This document shows, piece after piece, positions 38,087-48,283 of a stretch of 48,283 nt of DNA. This DNA is from Verrucomicrobiia bacterium. Lineage in GTDB: Bacteria; Verrucomicrobiota; Verrucomicrobiia; JABWAM01. Numbering within the stretch: the stretch's first letter is position 1; every line of letters begins with the position of its first letter. Both the position numbers and the translations under genes were made by a program. Where the stretch lies: the NCBI GenBank assembly GCA_020849895.1, contig JADZFN010000045.1:1-48283 (forward strand), written 5' to 3'. Below the pieces are notes generated by a model. That model searched no databases, was not told where the DNA came from, and saw nothing but the letters and a program-made list of their open reading frames with translations.

Positions 38087-38739
38087 ACGCGACGGTGTCC
38101 ATTTCCTCCTCCGCGCTCGAGGCGCTGGGGCGCGCGCTGGAATATCCCGGCGCCGACCTCGCGACGCGCCTGGAGACGTGCCGCGCGGCGCTCGCGGCGT
38201 CCTGTCCCGACGCAGCCCGGCTCGCCGAGGAAGCCTTCGCCCGATTCGACGCGACCTCGACGGAGGCCTTCGAGGAGATTTACGCGAGTTCGTTCGATCT
38301 CACGCCGGCCTGCGCGCCCTATGCGACCGTGCATCTTTTCGGCGAGGAGAGCTTCAAGCGGGGCGAGTTCATGGCACGGTTGCAAGGACGCTATGCGGAG
38401 GCCGGGTTCGACGCCGGCGCGGAGCTTCCCGATCACGTTTCCGTCCTGCTCCGCTATGCGGCGCGTACGGAGAGGGAGGAGGCGGGCGAGCTCGCGCAAT
38501 ACTGCCTGATGACGCCGCTGGCCCGGATGGCGGCGGCGCTCGACGGCGCCAATCCCTACGCCCTGCTCCTCCGCGCCGCGGAGAAGGCGCTCCGCGCGGA
38601 GTTTCCCGATCGCGAGCCGGCGCCGCTGCCGATCGAACAGATGCGCGCCCACGGTGACGCGCCGGACTGCGGCCGGCCGGCGGCGGAGCCGGGTGCATGC
38701 GGCGCGGGCTGCGGCGCCCTGACGGAGACGCGCACCTGA
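38083..38739 (+). CDS. narJ: nitrate reductase assembly chaperone
   Basis: A TorD/NarJ-type chaperone of 218 residues that helps insert the molybdenum cofactor into NarG. Family features are the early LGRALEYPGADLATRL, FEEIYASSFDLTPACAPYAT and VHLFGEESFKRGEFMARLQG. The C-terminal 30 residues hold several cysteines (DCGRPAAEPGACGAGCG), which is not usual for NarJ and could bind metal. ATG 38083 overlaps the narH stop. It is 14 nt from the NarI-Rieske fusion gene. Confidence 0.93.
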   Translation: MNATVSISSSALEALGRALEYPGADLATRLETCRAALAASCPDAARLAEEAFARFDATSTEAFEEIYASSFDLTPACAPYATVHLFGEESFKRGEFMARLQGRYAEAGFDAGAELPDHVSVLLRYAARTEREEAGELAQYCLMTPLARMAAALDGANPYALLLRAAEKALRAEFPDREPAPLPIEQMRAHGDAPDCGRPAAEPGACGAGCGALTETRT

Positions 38740-38753
38740 ACCCTGATTCCCCC

Positions 38754-40070
38754 ATGATTGACGCCTTCCTGCTCGTCGGCCTTCCCTACCTCGCGCTCGC
38801 GGTTTGCGTGATCGGGGTGATCTGGCGCTGGAAAACGCAGGCGTTCAGTTGGTCGTCGCTCTCCTCGCAGTTTCTCGAGGCGCGCCAGCTCCGCTGGGGC
38901 TCGACACCCTGGCATCTCGGCATCCTCGTCGTGCTGTTGGGGCACGGGCTGGCGTTCGCGTTCCCGCGCGTCTGGGAAAGCCTCATGAGCCACCCGACGC
39001 TTTTGGTGATCGCAGAAACGGTCGGCCTCGGTGCGGGCGCGATGGCACTCGCCGGGCTGGTGGTGCTCGCGTTTCGTCGTCTCGCCTCGGGGCGCGTGCA
39101 GGCGGTGACTTCGACGATGGACCTCGTGGTGCTCGCATTGTTGTTTTTTCAAGTGCTGCTTGGGGTGCTGACGGCGCTCCTCTACCGCTGGGGCGCGTCG
39201 TGGTCCACCACGACGGTGGTCCCCTATTTCTGGAGCCTCGTGCTGTTGCAGCCCGACTCCTCGTTGGTGGCGGACCTTCCGCCCGTGGTGAAGGCGCATC
39301 TCGTCGGCGCGTGGCTGATCCTCCTGGCCGTGCCCTTCAGCCGCTTGGTGCACGTGCTCGCGTTGCCGCTCTCCTACCTCTGGCGGGCGCCGCAAATCGT
39401 GATCTGGAGCAGCCCGCGCCGCGCGGCGAAGATGGTGCGGGAGCAGAGGGTGCAGGAAAGCCGAAGGGAATTCCTGAAAGGCGCGGCGGGCGTGGCCGTG
39501 GCCGGGAGTCTGCTCTCCCTCGGGGTCCTGGAAAAGCTGGCCCGCTTTTTCCAAGGGCCGAAGCTTGCCGGGGAGATGGAGACGGTGCTTCTGACAAAAC
39601 GCCTGCACCGGATCCGGATGACGGCGGAAGAGCAAGCGCTTCAGCTCGAGCGCCAGAAGAGTACGCGAATTCTCATTGGGCGGCTGTCGGAATTGAGTTC
39701 GTCCAAGGGGAAATACTTCATTGATTTCAATATGGCGCCCGCGCTGGCATTTCTCGATGCGAACGGATTGCCGCTTCTGATCTCGGCGAAATGCACCCAC
39801 CTCGGATGCACGGTGGGGAGCGAAGTCAACGCTCAGGGTCAGATCCTCTGCCCCTGTCACATCTCGTACTTCACGATCACGACAGGCGAACCGAACGTCG
39901 GGGCGCCCGCCAAGACCCCTCTCCCGCATCTCGAGTGGGTGGTCGTGGACGCCTCCGGAAAAGATCTCGCACACCGCGGATCGAGCGGGGCGATCCAGGG
40001 ATCGCTCCAGGGCGTGCCGCCCGAGGCGTGTAGTGTCTACGTCGCCCGGCCGACGGAGGAGGCGTCATGA
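38754..40070 (+). CDS. NarI-Rieske fusion: nitrate reductase gamma subunit joined to a Rieske Fe-S protein
   Basis: A 438-residue fusion. Residues 1-215 are a NarI-type diheme cytochrome b that oxidises quinol and feeds NarH. All four heme-ligand histidines can be aligned: His54 and His64 (WHLGILVVLLGHG), His182 (KAHLVG) and His200 (RLVHVLA). Residues 236-251 read SRREFLKGAAGVAVAG, a textbook twin-arginine motif with a hydrophobic helix. Residues 300-438 are a Rieske domain with ligands Cys347-His349 (CTHLGC) and Cys366-His369 (CPCH), plus the disulfide pair Cys352/Cys368. A NarI C-terminus in the cytoplasm followed by a Tat-directed helix would put the folded Rieske head outside, so the topology is consistent. 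It overlaps the cytochrome b gene by ATGA. Confidence 0.93.
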   Translation: MIDAFLLVGLPYLALAVCVIGVIWRWKTQAFSWSSLSSQFLEARQLRWGSTPWHLGILVVLLGHGLAFAFPRVWESLMSHPTLLVIAETVGLGAGAMALAGLVVLAFRRLASGRVQAVTSTMDLVVLALLFFQVLLGVLTALLYRWGASWSTTTVVPYFWSLVLLQPDSSLVADLPPVVKAHLVGAWLILLAVPFSRLVHVLALPLSYLWRAPQIVIWSSPRRAAKMVREQRVQESRREFLKGAAGVAVAGSLLSLGVLEKLARFFQGPKLAGEMETVLLTKRLHRIRMTAEEQALQLERQKSTRILIGRLSELSSSKGKYFIDFNMAPALAFLDANGLPLLISAKCTHLGCTVGSEVNAQGQILCPCHISYFTITTGEPNVGAPAKTPLPHLEWVVVDASGKDLAHRGSSGAIQGSLQGVPPEACSVYVARPTEEAS

Positions 40071-41176
40071 GCCTTTATTCCGCGATCAAGCGCGCGAAGG
40101 ATTACGCGGCGGAACGTTTCCCCATCGAGAAGCTCAACTTCCACTCGATGGTCGAGAAAAAGGAGGTGCCCGTGCATCGCCTTTCCTGGGGCTACTACCT
40201 CGGAGGCGCTGCCCTGTTCTTTCTCCTCGTCCAGATCGTCACGGGACTGATGCTCCTCTTTTACTATCAGCCGACCGTGAGCGACGCGCACGCCTCGGTG
40301 GAATACATCAGCGATTACGTCGTCGGTGGGGCGCTCGTGCGGAACATGCACTCGTGGAGCTCTTCGATGATGATCGCATGCGTGATCGCGCACCTGCTCA
40401 CCGCCTTCGCGATGAAGGCGTTCGAAAAACCGCGCGAGATCACCTGGCTGACCGGCGTCGGGTTGCTTTTTCTCACGTTCGGTTTTGGGTTCACGGGGTA
40501 TCTGCTCCCGTGGAACCAGATCGCAGTCAACGCCACGAAGATCGGGCTGCAGTCCATCGAGCAGGTGGGGCAATACCTGCCGGGGCAGATGGCCCAGTGG
40601 CCCCGCGCGATTCGCGAGACGATCCAAGGAGAGGCCGCGGTGGGGCAGGCCACCCTCAGCCGCTTCTACGCCATCCACGTGATCGTGTTGCCCTTCGCGC
40701 TCGCCGCGCTGCTCGGTCTCCATCTCTTCTCGGTGCAGCTTCACGGGATGAGCCGGGGTGTGGAGGATCCGCCGCGCCGCCAGGAGAAGTTCTTCCCGAT
40801 GTTCCTGATCAAGGACCTCTCGGTCTGGGGTGTGGCGTTCTTCCTGCTCTTCCTGATGGCTCTGTGTCTGCCGTTCGAATCGTTTTCGCCCTACCCGCTT
40901 TTCGAGGCGTTTGACCCGAACGGCTCCACGCCTGACGGGATCAAGCCGGAATGGTATTTCTATTTCGTCTATTATCCGCTGGAGCTTCTGCCATTCGGAG
41001 TGATCCTCGTGGGCTCGGGCCTTGCGATGCTGATGCTGCTGCTCACGCCGTGGCTTTTTCGGAGCACGAGTCGGAAGACGTTGCGCATCCTCGCCCTCGT
41101 CGGGGCAGCGTATTTTCTCGGGATGACCCTCTTCGGCGAGGACATCTACCACATCTTCAAGGGAGGGGGGCAATGA
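40067..41176 (+). CDS. cytochrome b (b6 plus subunit IV fused) of a Rieske/cytochrome b complex
   Basis: A 369-residue membrane subunit joining cytochrome b6-like and subunit-IV-like halves. The heme ligands are His95/His109 (13 residues between) and His204/His219 (14 residues between), the b6-type spacing. KPREITWLTGVGLLFLTFGF and the quinol-site PEWYF (IKPEWYFYFVYYPLELLP) are present. In b6 a cysteine in YCLGG attaches heme ci; here the motif is YYLGG, so that heme should be missing. With the Rieske domain encoded immediately upstream and a cytochrome c downstream it completes a bc-like complex inside the nar operon. Confidence 0.93.
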   Translation: MSLYSAIKRAKDYAAERFPIEKLNFHSMVEKKEVPVHRLSWGYYLGGAALFFLLVQIVTGLMLLFYYQPTVSDAHASVEYISDYVVGGALVRNMHSWSSSMMIACVIAHLLTAFAMKAFEKPREITWLTGVGLLFLTFGFGFTGYLLPWNQIAVNATKIGLQSIEQVGQYLPGQMAQWPRAIRETIQGEAAVGQATLSRFYAIHVIVLPFALAALLGLHLFSVQLHGMSRGVEDPPRRQEKFFPMFLIKDLSVWGVAFFLLFLMALCLPFESFSPYPLFEAFDPNGSTPDGIKPEWYFYFVYYPLELLPFGVILVGSGLAMLMLLLTPWLFRSTSRKTLRILALVGAAYFLGMTLFGEDIYHIFKGGGQ

Positions 41177-41787
41177 AACCGAGAGAACGACGCCTCCCGC
41201 TCCTTCTCGCGCTCGCGGGGTTCGTGTGGACCGCTTCGGCGCGCGCCTATCCGGAGTTCCAGACATGGATCGTCAAGAATTCCGGGCGTTCGGTGAACTG
41301 CGCGATGTGCCACGCCCATCCCGACGGCCCCGACGGCACGGGCTACGGGCAGATCGGACGCCTGACGTCCGAGGAGATGGAACGCCTCAACTTCGCCCGT
41401 CGCGCGATCGAGCCGGGCGCCGAAGTCCAGAGTCCGATCCTCAACAAGTTCGGCAACCTGATCGTGAGCCGGTTGGGGATGAAAAAGGTTCTGGAGCTGA
41501 AGCTGGACCCGTCTCAACTTCCCGACACCCTCGATCCGGTCAGCGACCTCGACCGCGATGGAATTCCGGACGCCCAGGAGCTCCGCGACGGCACGCATCC
41601 CCTCAAGAAAGAGGACGGTCGGCCGTGGCGCCTCTTCGTCAACAACGCGCAGCGGAATCTTTCTCCACTTTTGCTGACCGCAGCGGCAACCGCGGCGGGG
41701 CTCTACGGGTTGACGCGCCTGCTCCACGGGTTCGCCTGCGCTGCGCGCGCCGAACGCCGCGAGACGGAAGACTCCGGCGAGCCTTGA
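41173..41787 (+). CDS. membrane-anchored monoheme cytochrome c
   Basis: A 204-residue exported protein with a signal peptide (about residues 1-25) and one heme site CAMCH (43-47). A DxDxDGxxD-type calcium-binding loop (DLDRDGIPDAQELRDGTHP) follows, and a C-terminal transmembrane helix (about 162-182). No cytochrome f or bc1-type c1 signature is present, but its position right after cytochrome b, with an ATGA overlap, makes it the likely c-type electron acceptor of the Rieske protein. The axial sixth ligand cannot be assigned from sequence. Confidence 0.82.
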   Translation: MKPRERRLPLLLALAGFVWTASARAYPEFQTWIVKNSGRSVNCAMCHAHPDGPDGTGYGQIGRLTSEEMERLNFARRAIEPGAEVQSPILNKFGNLIVSRLGMKKVLELKLDPSQLPDTLDPVSDLDRDGIPDAQELRDGTHPLKKEDGRPWRLFVNNAQRNLSPLLLTAAATAAGLYGLTRLLHGFACAARAERRETEDSGEP

Positions 41788-41827
41788 GGATGTCCTCCGT
41801 CGCCGCGAACGGTTCCAGGAAAATCCG

Positions 41828-43387
41828 ATGAGCCCGTCCGCGAACTCCATGGATTTCAACGCTTCGGAAAACCGGCGAAAAGGGATCCAGGTCCTGACGC
41901 TGAACACCCTGGCCTTCGGCGTCTGCTTTGCGTGCTGGATGCTCAACGGTGTGCTCGTGGCGTATCTGGTGGATGCGAACCTTTTCGCCTGGGATGAGGG
42001 GCAGATGGGGCTCCTCATCGCGAGTCCGGTCCTCATCGGTTCGCTGGGGCGCCTGCCGATAGGAATGCTGACCGACCGTTTCGGAGGGCGGCCGGTTTAC
42101 ACCGCCATTCTTCTCGTCAGCGCTGTGCCCATGTATCTGTTGGGGCGCGCCGACAGCTTCGCGACCTTCCTTCTCTGCAGCTTCGGCATCGGGATCGCGG
42201 GCACCAGTTTTGCGTCTGGCATCGCCTACACTTCGGTCTGGTTCAAGAAAGAGCAGCAAGGCACGGCGCTCGGCCTGTTCGGCATGGGAAACATCGGCGC
42301 CGCCGCGACGGCCTTCGGGGCGCCGCTCCTTCTTCGGGCTCTGACTCAGCACGGCGAGCATCCGGAAAACTGGCGGATTCTCCCGCAAATTTACGCGGGG
42401 GCGCTGGTCGCGATGGCTGCGTTGTTTTATCTCCTCACCTTTCCCCGCGCCTCCTCGAAGGCCGCGCCGACGCCCTGGGCGCGCCGTCTGGCGCCTCTGG
42501 TCACGCTCCGTGTTTGGCGGTTCGGCCTCTATTACTTTTTCGTTTTCGGCGGTTTCGTGGCGCTCAGCCAATGGCTGGTGCTTTATTACTTGAACGTATA
42601 CAGCATGACGCTGGCGCTTGCGGGCCTCATGACGGCGGCTTTCAGCATGCCTGCGGCGTTGACTCGCGCGTTGGGCGGCTGGTTATCCGACCGCTACGGC
42701 GCGCGTCGGGTGATGTATACCGTCTTCGGCGTCGCCGCGCTGTGCTGCGGTCTGCTGATCGTGCCGCGCATGGACGTTTATTCGCCGGGCGGCGGGATTC
42801 TGGCGACGCGGGCCGGGGCCGTCACTCGCGTCGAAGACGAAGTGATCGTCGTTGGCGACAAGGAATACCGTTTCAAACCGCGGCCTGGCCTCACCCAAAG
42901 CGCGATTCGAAGTCAGGTCAACGAAACCAAAACCATGATCTGGCCGACGTTCAAATCCTGGCATGAGCCGTCGGTCCATGTCGGCGATTCCGTTGCCAAA
43001 CGCCAGGTGATCGCGAAGGGGATCACTCACATTTATTTTCAAGCCAACGTCTGGGTGTTTTCGGCGATCATTCTCGCGCTTGGCGTCACCTTGGGCATCG
43101 GGATGGCGGGCGTCTACAAGTATATCGCCGACTATTTCCCCGCCGAGATGGGCGCCGTGGGCGGCTTGGTGGGCGTCATCGGAGGGCTGGGCGGTTTTTT
43201 CGGTCCGCTTCTTTTTGGCTACCTGCTCAAGGCCACGGGTATCTGGATCACCTGCTGGATGCTGTTGCTGGCGGCCGCGCTGGGATGTCTCGTCTGGCTG
43301 CACACAGTCGTTCAGAGGATGATGATGCGTCAGGTCCCCGCCTTGATGGCCACCATGGAAGCGAATGAGGGCGATGCGGGGCGCTGA
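41828..43387 (+). CDS. narK: nitrate/nitrite MFS transporter
   Basis: A 519-residue transporter that brings nitrate in and/or sends nitrite out. The family signatures are present: GRLPIGMLTDRFGGR with Arg75 and RALGGWLSDRYGARR with Arg280, matching the two substrate arginines of NarK, and the nitrate signature GMGNIGAAATAFGAP. Residues 315-402, between two membrane helices, form a soluble insert with lipoyl/biotinyl-like features (VHVGDSVAKRQVIAKG), which E. coli NarK lacks. It is 40 nt after the cytochrome c gene and probably ends the nar operon; a hairpin follows at 43440-43456. Confidence 0.95.
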   Translation: MSPSANSMDFNASENRRKGIQVLTLNTLAFGVCFACWMLNGVLVAYLVDANLFAWDEGQMGLLIASPVLIGSLGRLPIGMLTDRFGGRPVYTAILLVSAVPMYLLGRADSFATFLLCSFGIGIAGTSFASGIAYTSVWFKKEQQGTALGLFGMGNIGAAATAFGAPLLLRALTQHGEHPENWRILPQIYAGALVAMAALFYLLTFPRASSKAAPTPWARRLAPLVTLRVWRFGLYYFFVFGGFVALSQWLVLYYLNVYSMTLALAGLMTAAFSMPAALTRALGGWLSDRYGARRVMYTVFGVAALCCGLLIVPRMDVYSPGGGILATRAGAVTRVEDEVIVVGDKEYRFKPRPGLTQSAIRSQVNETKTMIWPTFKSWHEPSVHVGDSVAKRQVIAKGITHIYFQANVWVFSAIILALGVTLGIGMAGVYKYIADYFPAEMGAVGGLVGVIGGLGGFFGPLLFGYLLKATGIWITCWMLLLAAALGCLVWLHTVVQRMMMRQVPALMATMEANEGDAGR

Positions 43388-43439
43388 CTCCGGCTTGGTC
43401 TCGGGCCCGCGAACCGTGGGGGAGGGTTTTGAGATTGCG

Positions 43440-43456
43440 GGAGAGGCCGTCTCTCC
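43440..43456 (+). terminator. hairpin after narK
   Basis: GGAGAG-GCCGT-CTCTCC is a perfect 6-bp stem with a 5-nt loop, 52 nt after the narK stop and 13 nt before the signal peptidase start. No T-run follows. Confidence 0.4.
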
Positions 43457-43469
43457 GTAGGTAAGCACG

Positions 43470-44642
43470 GTGATTTCGAGAATTCTCGCCTGGCGGAAGG
43501 CGCGCAAGGAACGTCGCGCGCTCGCAGAGATGATCGCCCACTGCCACAAGCAGGTGCGGCGGCGCTCCGACCGGCTCGCGCCCAAAGCGGCTGATGCCTT
43601 TCAGCGGGAGATCCAGAAGGCGCGCAACGCCCTCCATTCTCGCGCGACGGACCTCCCCGCCGCCGCCGAAGCGCTCGTCGCGGCGCATCAGCGCTGCTTC
43701 CCCGCCGAGAAACCGTCGGCTCTGAGGGAAAACGTCGAGGTCATCCTTGTTGCGCTCGTCGTCGCGATGGGCGTGCGCGCCTACTTCCTCCAGCCGTTCA
43801 AGATCCCGACCGGCTCGATGCAGCCGACGCTCAACGGGATCACCGTGCGCCCCGTGAGCGACCGCGAGCGCGCGTGGGGCTATCGCGCGATCGCCTTCCC
43901 CGTTTTCGGCGAGCGGATCCTCCGCTACACCGCCGAGGCGGACGGACGGATCGAATGGGCACGCGACGTGAAACTCGGCCCGTTTCACTACGGCGGTGTC
44001 CGGGGGTTCCTCAGCTTCCTGCCGATGGACGCCACCGAGTTCAGCGTCGGCGGCGTACGCTACTGGTTCCCCGCCGAACGCCGGAAGTTCGAGGCAGACG
44101 TCCTTCAGCCTCTCGGAGACGCGAAACCGCTGCTCGAACCGGGGCGCGAATATCGCCGGGGTGAAGTGCTGCTCGAGTGCGTCGTCCAGAGCGGCGACCA
44201 GCTCTTCGTGGACCGCCTGAATTACCATTTCCGCAAGCCACGGCGCGCGGATGTGTTCGTGTTCGAGACGCACGACATCCCCGTGGGCATGCCGGGCGAT
44301 TTCTACATCAAACGCCTTGCGGGCCTCCCCGGCGACACTCTCGAAATCCGCGACCCGCGCCTCTGGGTGAATGGTCATCCCGCGACGGAGCCGGCCTTCG
44401 AACGGGTGGCTTCCTGCCGGGATGGCTACCGCGGCTACACCTCGCACGCCTATAGTCAGCAGTTTCTGAAGGGGCCGATGGACGCGAAAACTCTCGGAAC
44501 GAGAGAGTATTTTGCCCTGGGCGACAACAGTTTCGCCAGCGCCGACAGCCGGATGTGGGGTGTCGTGCCGTATGCCAACATCATCGGGCGAGGCTGGTTC
44601 GTGTACTGGCCGTTCACGCGGCATTTTGGGCGGGTCCGTTAA
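43470..44642 (+). CDS. lepB: signal peptidase I
   Basis: Cleaves signal peptides of exported proteins at the outer face of the inner membrane. The 390-residue protein has a charged N-terminal region (to about residue 85) and one membrane helix (about 90-105). The catalytic Ser116 lies in PTGSMQPTL and the general-base Lys281 in YIKRLAGLPGDT. Box E is GDNSFASADSRMWG. An insert of about 130 residues separates Ser from Lys; long LepB forms with such inserts are known. The start is GTG 43470. It is the only apparent leader peptidase gene here. Confidence 0.94.
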   Translation: MISRILAWRKARKERRALAEMIAHCHKQVRRRSDRLAPKAADAFQREIQKARNALHSRATDLPAAAEALVAAHQRCFPAEKPSALRENVEVILVALVVAMGVRAYFLQPFKIPTGSMQPTLNGITVRPVSDRERAWGYRAIAFPVFGERILRYTAEADGRIEWARDVKLGPFHYGGVRGFLSFLPMDATEFSVGGVRYWFPAERRKFEADVLQPLGDAKPLLEPGREYRRGEVLLECVVQSGDQLFVDRLNYHFRKPRRADVFVFETHDIPVGMPGDFYIKRLAGLPGDTLEIRDPRLWVNGHPATEPAFERVASCRDGYRGYTSHAYSQQFLKGPMDAKTLGTREYFALGDNSFASADSRMWGVVPYANIIGRGWFVYWPFTRHFGRVR

Positions 44643-44679
44643 AAGGCCGGCTGCGAGGACGACGGTCCTCCATTTCGGA

Positions 44680-44749
44680 GAAGCTCGAAGCAAGAAACCG
44701 TCAGCTCGAAACGGGAAGATCGAACCTGGAAATGGGAAGAGGGAAGCCA
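44680..44749 (+). repeat. heptad-periodic array (10 units)
   Basis: Ten contiguous 7-nt units, nine of the form GAANNNN (GAAGCTC, GAAGCAA, GAAACCG, TCAGCTC, GAAACGG, GAAGATC, GAACCTG, GAAATGG, GAAGAGG, GAAGCCA). The register is unbroken. It fills the gap between lepB and the second leader element. Confidence 0.85.
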
Positions 44750-44833
44750 TTTTCGAGGCTCCCTCTCGAACGCCTCGAAAACCTTCGAGGCGGATCTCCG
44801 GATGCGGAATGGGAACGCCCCCATCCCAGCCTG

Positions 44834-44889
44834 GTTCACCACCTTCAGTTTCCCCAAGGGGGGGTCACGATGTACCTGAAGGATCCCAA
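44834..44889 (+). repeat. dispersed leader element, copy 2 (upstream of the greA-like gene)
   Basis: The second copy of the block at 18934-18988. Its ATG (44870) follows AAGGGGGGG by 5 nt and is in frame with the downstream gene. TTGCGC is 19 nt beyond GATCCCA, exactly as in copy 1. The conserved start of the downstream protein is 87 nt after the element's ATG. Confidence 0.8.
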
Positions 44890-44956
44890 TGGAGCGCAGA
44901 ATACCGCTTGCGCTCATGAGTTCGATTCGGCCAAAATCCACAATTCCTCCCTATTC

Positions 44957-48161
<3,205 letters not shown>

Positions 48162-48203
48162 GAGGGTGTTTGAAAATTGGCCTGCCCTCTGTTGCTGGCG
48201 GGG

Positions 48204-48283
48204 CGGGCTTGTGGGCAAGGCGTGGAGGCTGGCCAATCCCCGCAGTGGGCTTGGCCAGCCGACACAACGCCGCCCAAAGCCCG
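48204..48283 (+). terminator. long stem-loop after eno (terminator, RNA or element edge)
   Basis: An 80-nt imperfect palindrome beginning 42 nt after the eno stop. Paired segments from outside in are CGGGCTT/AAGCCCG, GGGC/GCCC, GGCGT/ACGCC and GGCTGGCCAA/TTGGCCAGCC, then three further pairs. The window ends on the last paired base, so it may extend further. It lacks a T-run on this side of the edge. Confidence 0.55.

Overview
The window reads as chromosomal DNA of a GC-rich bacterium, most likely from the Verrucomicrobiota or another PVC lineage. The evidence for this is indirect: a GreA-type elongation factor with a long N-terminal extension (as in Verrucomicrobia and Chlamydiae), HPr and HPr kinase without a PTS, an ECF sigma/periplasmic metal-sensor cassette, a PilC-type protein with a Lys/Gly/Ala-rich insert, and intergenic arrays with exact 7-nt periodicity. 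No rRNA, tRNA, CRISPR array or transposase gene was seen.

Layout. 1-2.4 kb: a family 2 glycosyltransferase overlapping an MFS exporter. 2.4-6.0 kb (minus strand): argS, hisS and an HU-like protein. 6.1-8.3 kb: a large membrane glycosyltransferase with a proline-rich tail. 8.4-11.3 kb: a YceI protein, then an ECF sigma factor, a secreted Cys-rich protein, a single-helix protein, a CpxP/CnrX-like periplasmic sensor and a YHS/TRASH-type metal-binding protein. The last three overlap by ATGA and look like a metal-responsive cassette. 11.5-13.6 kb: RidA, an A-type Fe-S carrier, an HscB-like co-chaperone and a DUF488 protein. 13.6-17.3 kb: cobalamin-dependent methionine synthase. 17.4-22.7 kb: an AsmA-like protein, PilC/GspF, L-rhamnose isomerase, the remnant of a four-helix-bundle gene and a ThuA-like protein. 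22.7-24.7 kb: a type II restriction-modification pair of visibly lower GC. 24.8-27.7 kb (minus strand): a GlcF-like Fe-S protein, HPr and HPr kinase. 27.7-32.1 kb: an oligopeptide-type binding lipoprotein, an OppB-like permease and a PEGA-repeat lipoprotein.

32.1-43.4 kb is the most striking region: a respiratory nitrate reductase operon preceded by a perfect FNR-type box. The order is diheme cytochrome c (NarC-like), narG, narH, narJ, a NarI-Rieske fusion with an internal twin-arginine motif, a fused cytochrome b6/subunit IV, a monoheme cytochrome c and NarK. Nearly every junction overlaps or is very short. The gene content suggests that the quinol-oxidising NarI module is physically tied to a b6f/bc-like Rieske-cytochrome b complex. 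43.5-48.2 kb: signal peptidase I, the long GreA-like factor and enolase, followed by an 80-nt stem-loop at the window edge.

Two nearly identical 55-bp blocks, at 18934-18988 and 44834-44889, lie the same way round and 80-87 nt upstream of the pilC and greA-like starts. Each carries its own Shine-Dalgarno-like G-run and an ATG. I know of no described element that matches them, so they and the nar operon are the main leads.
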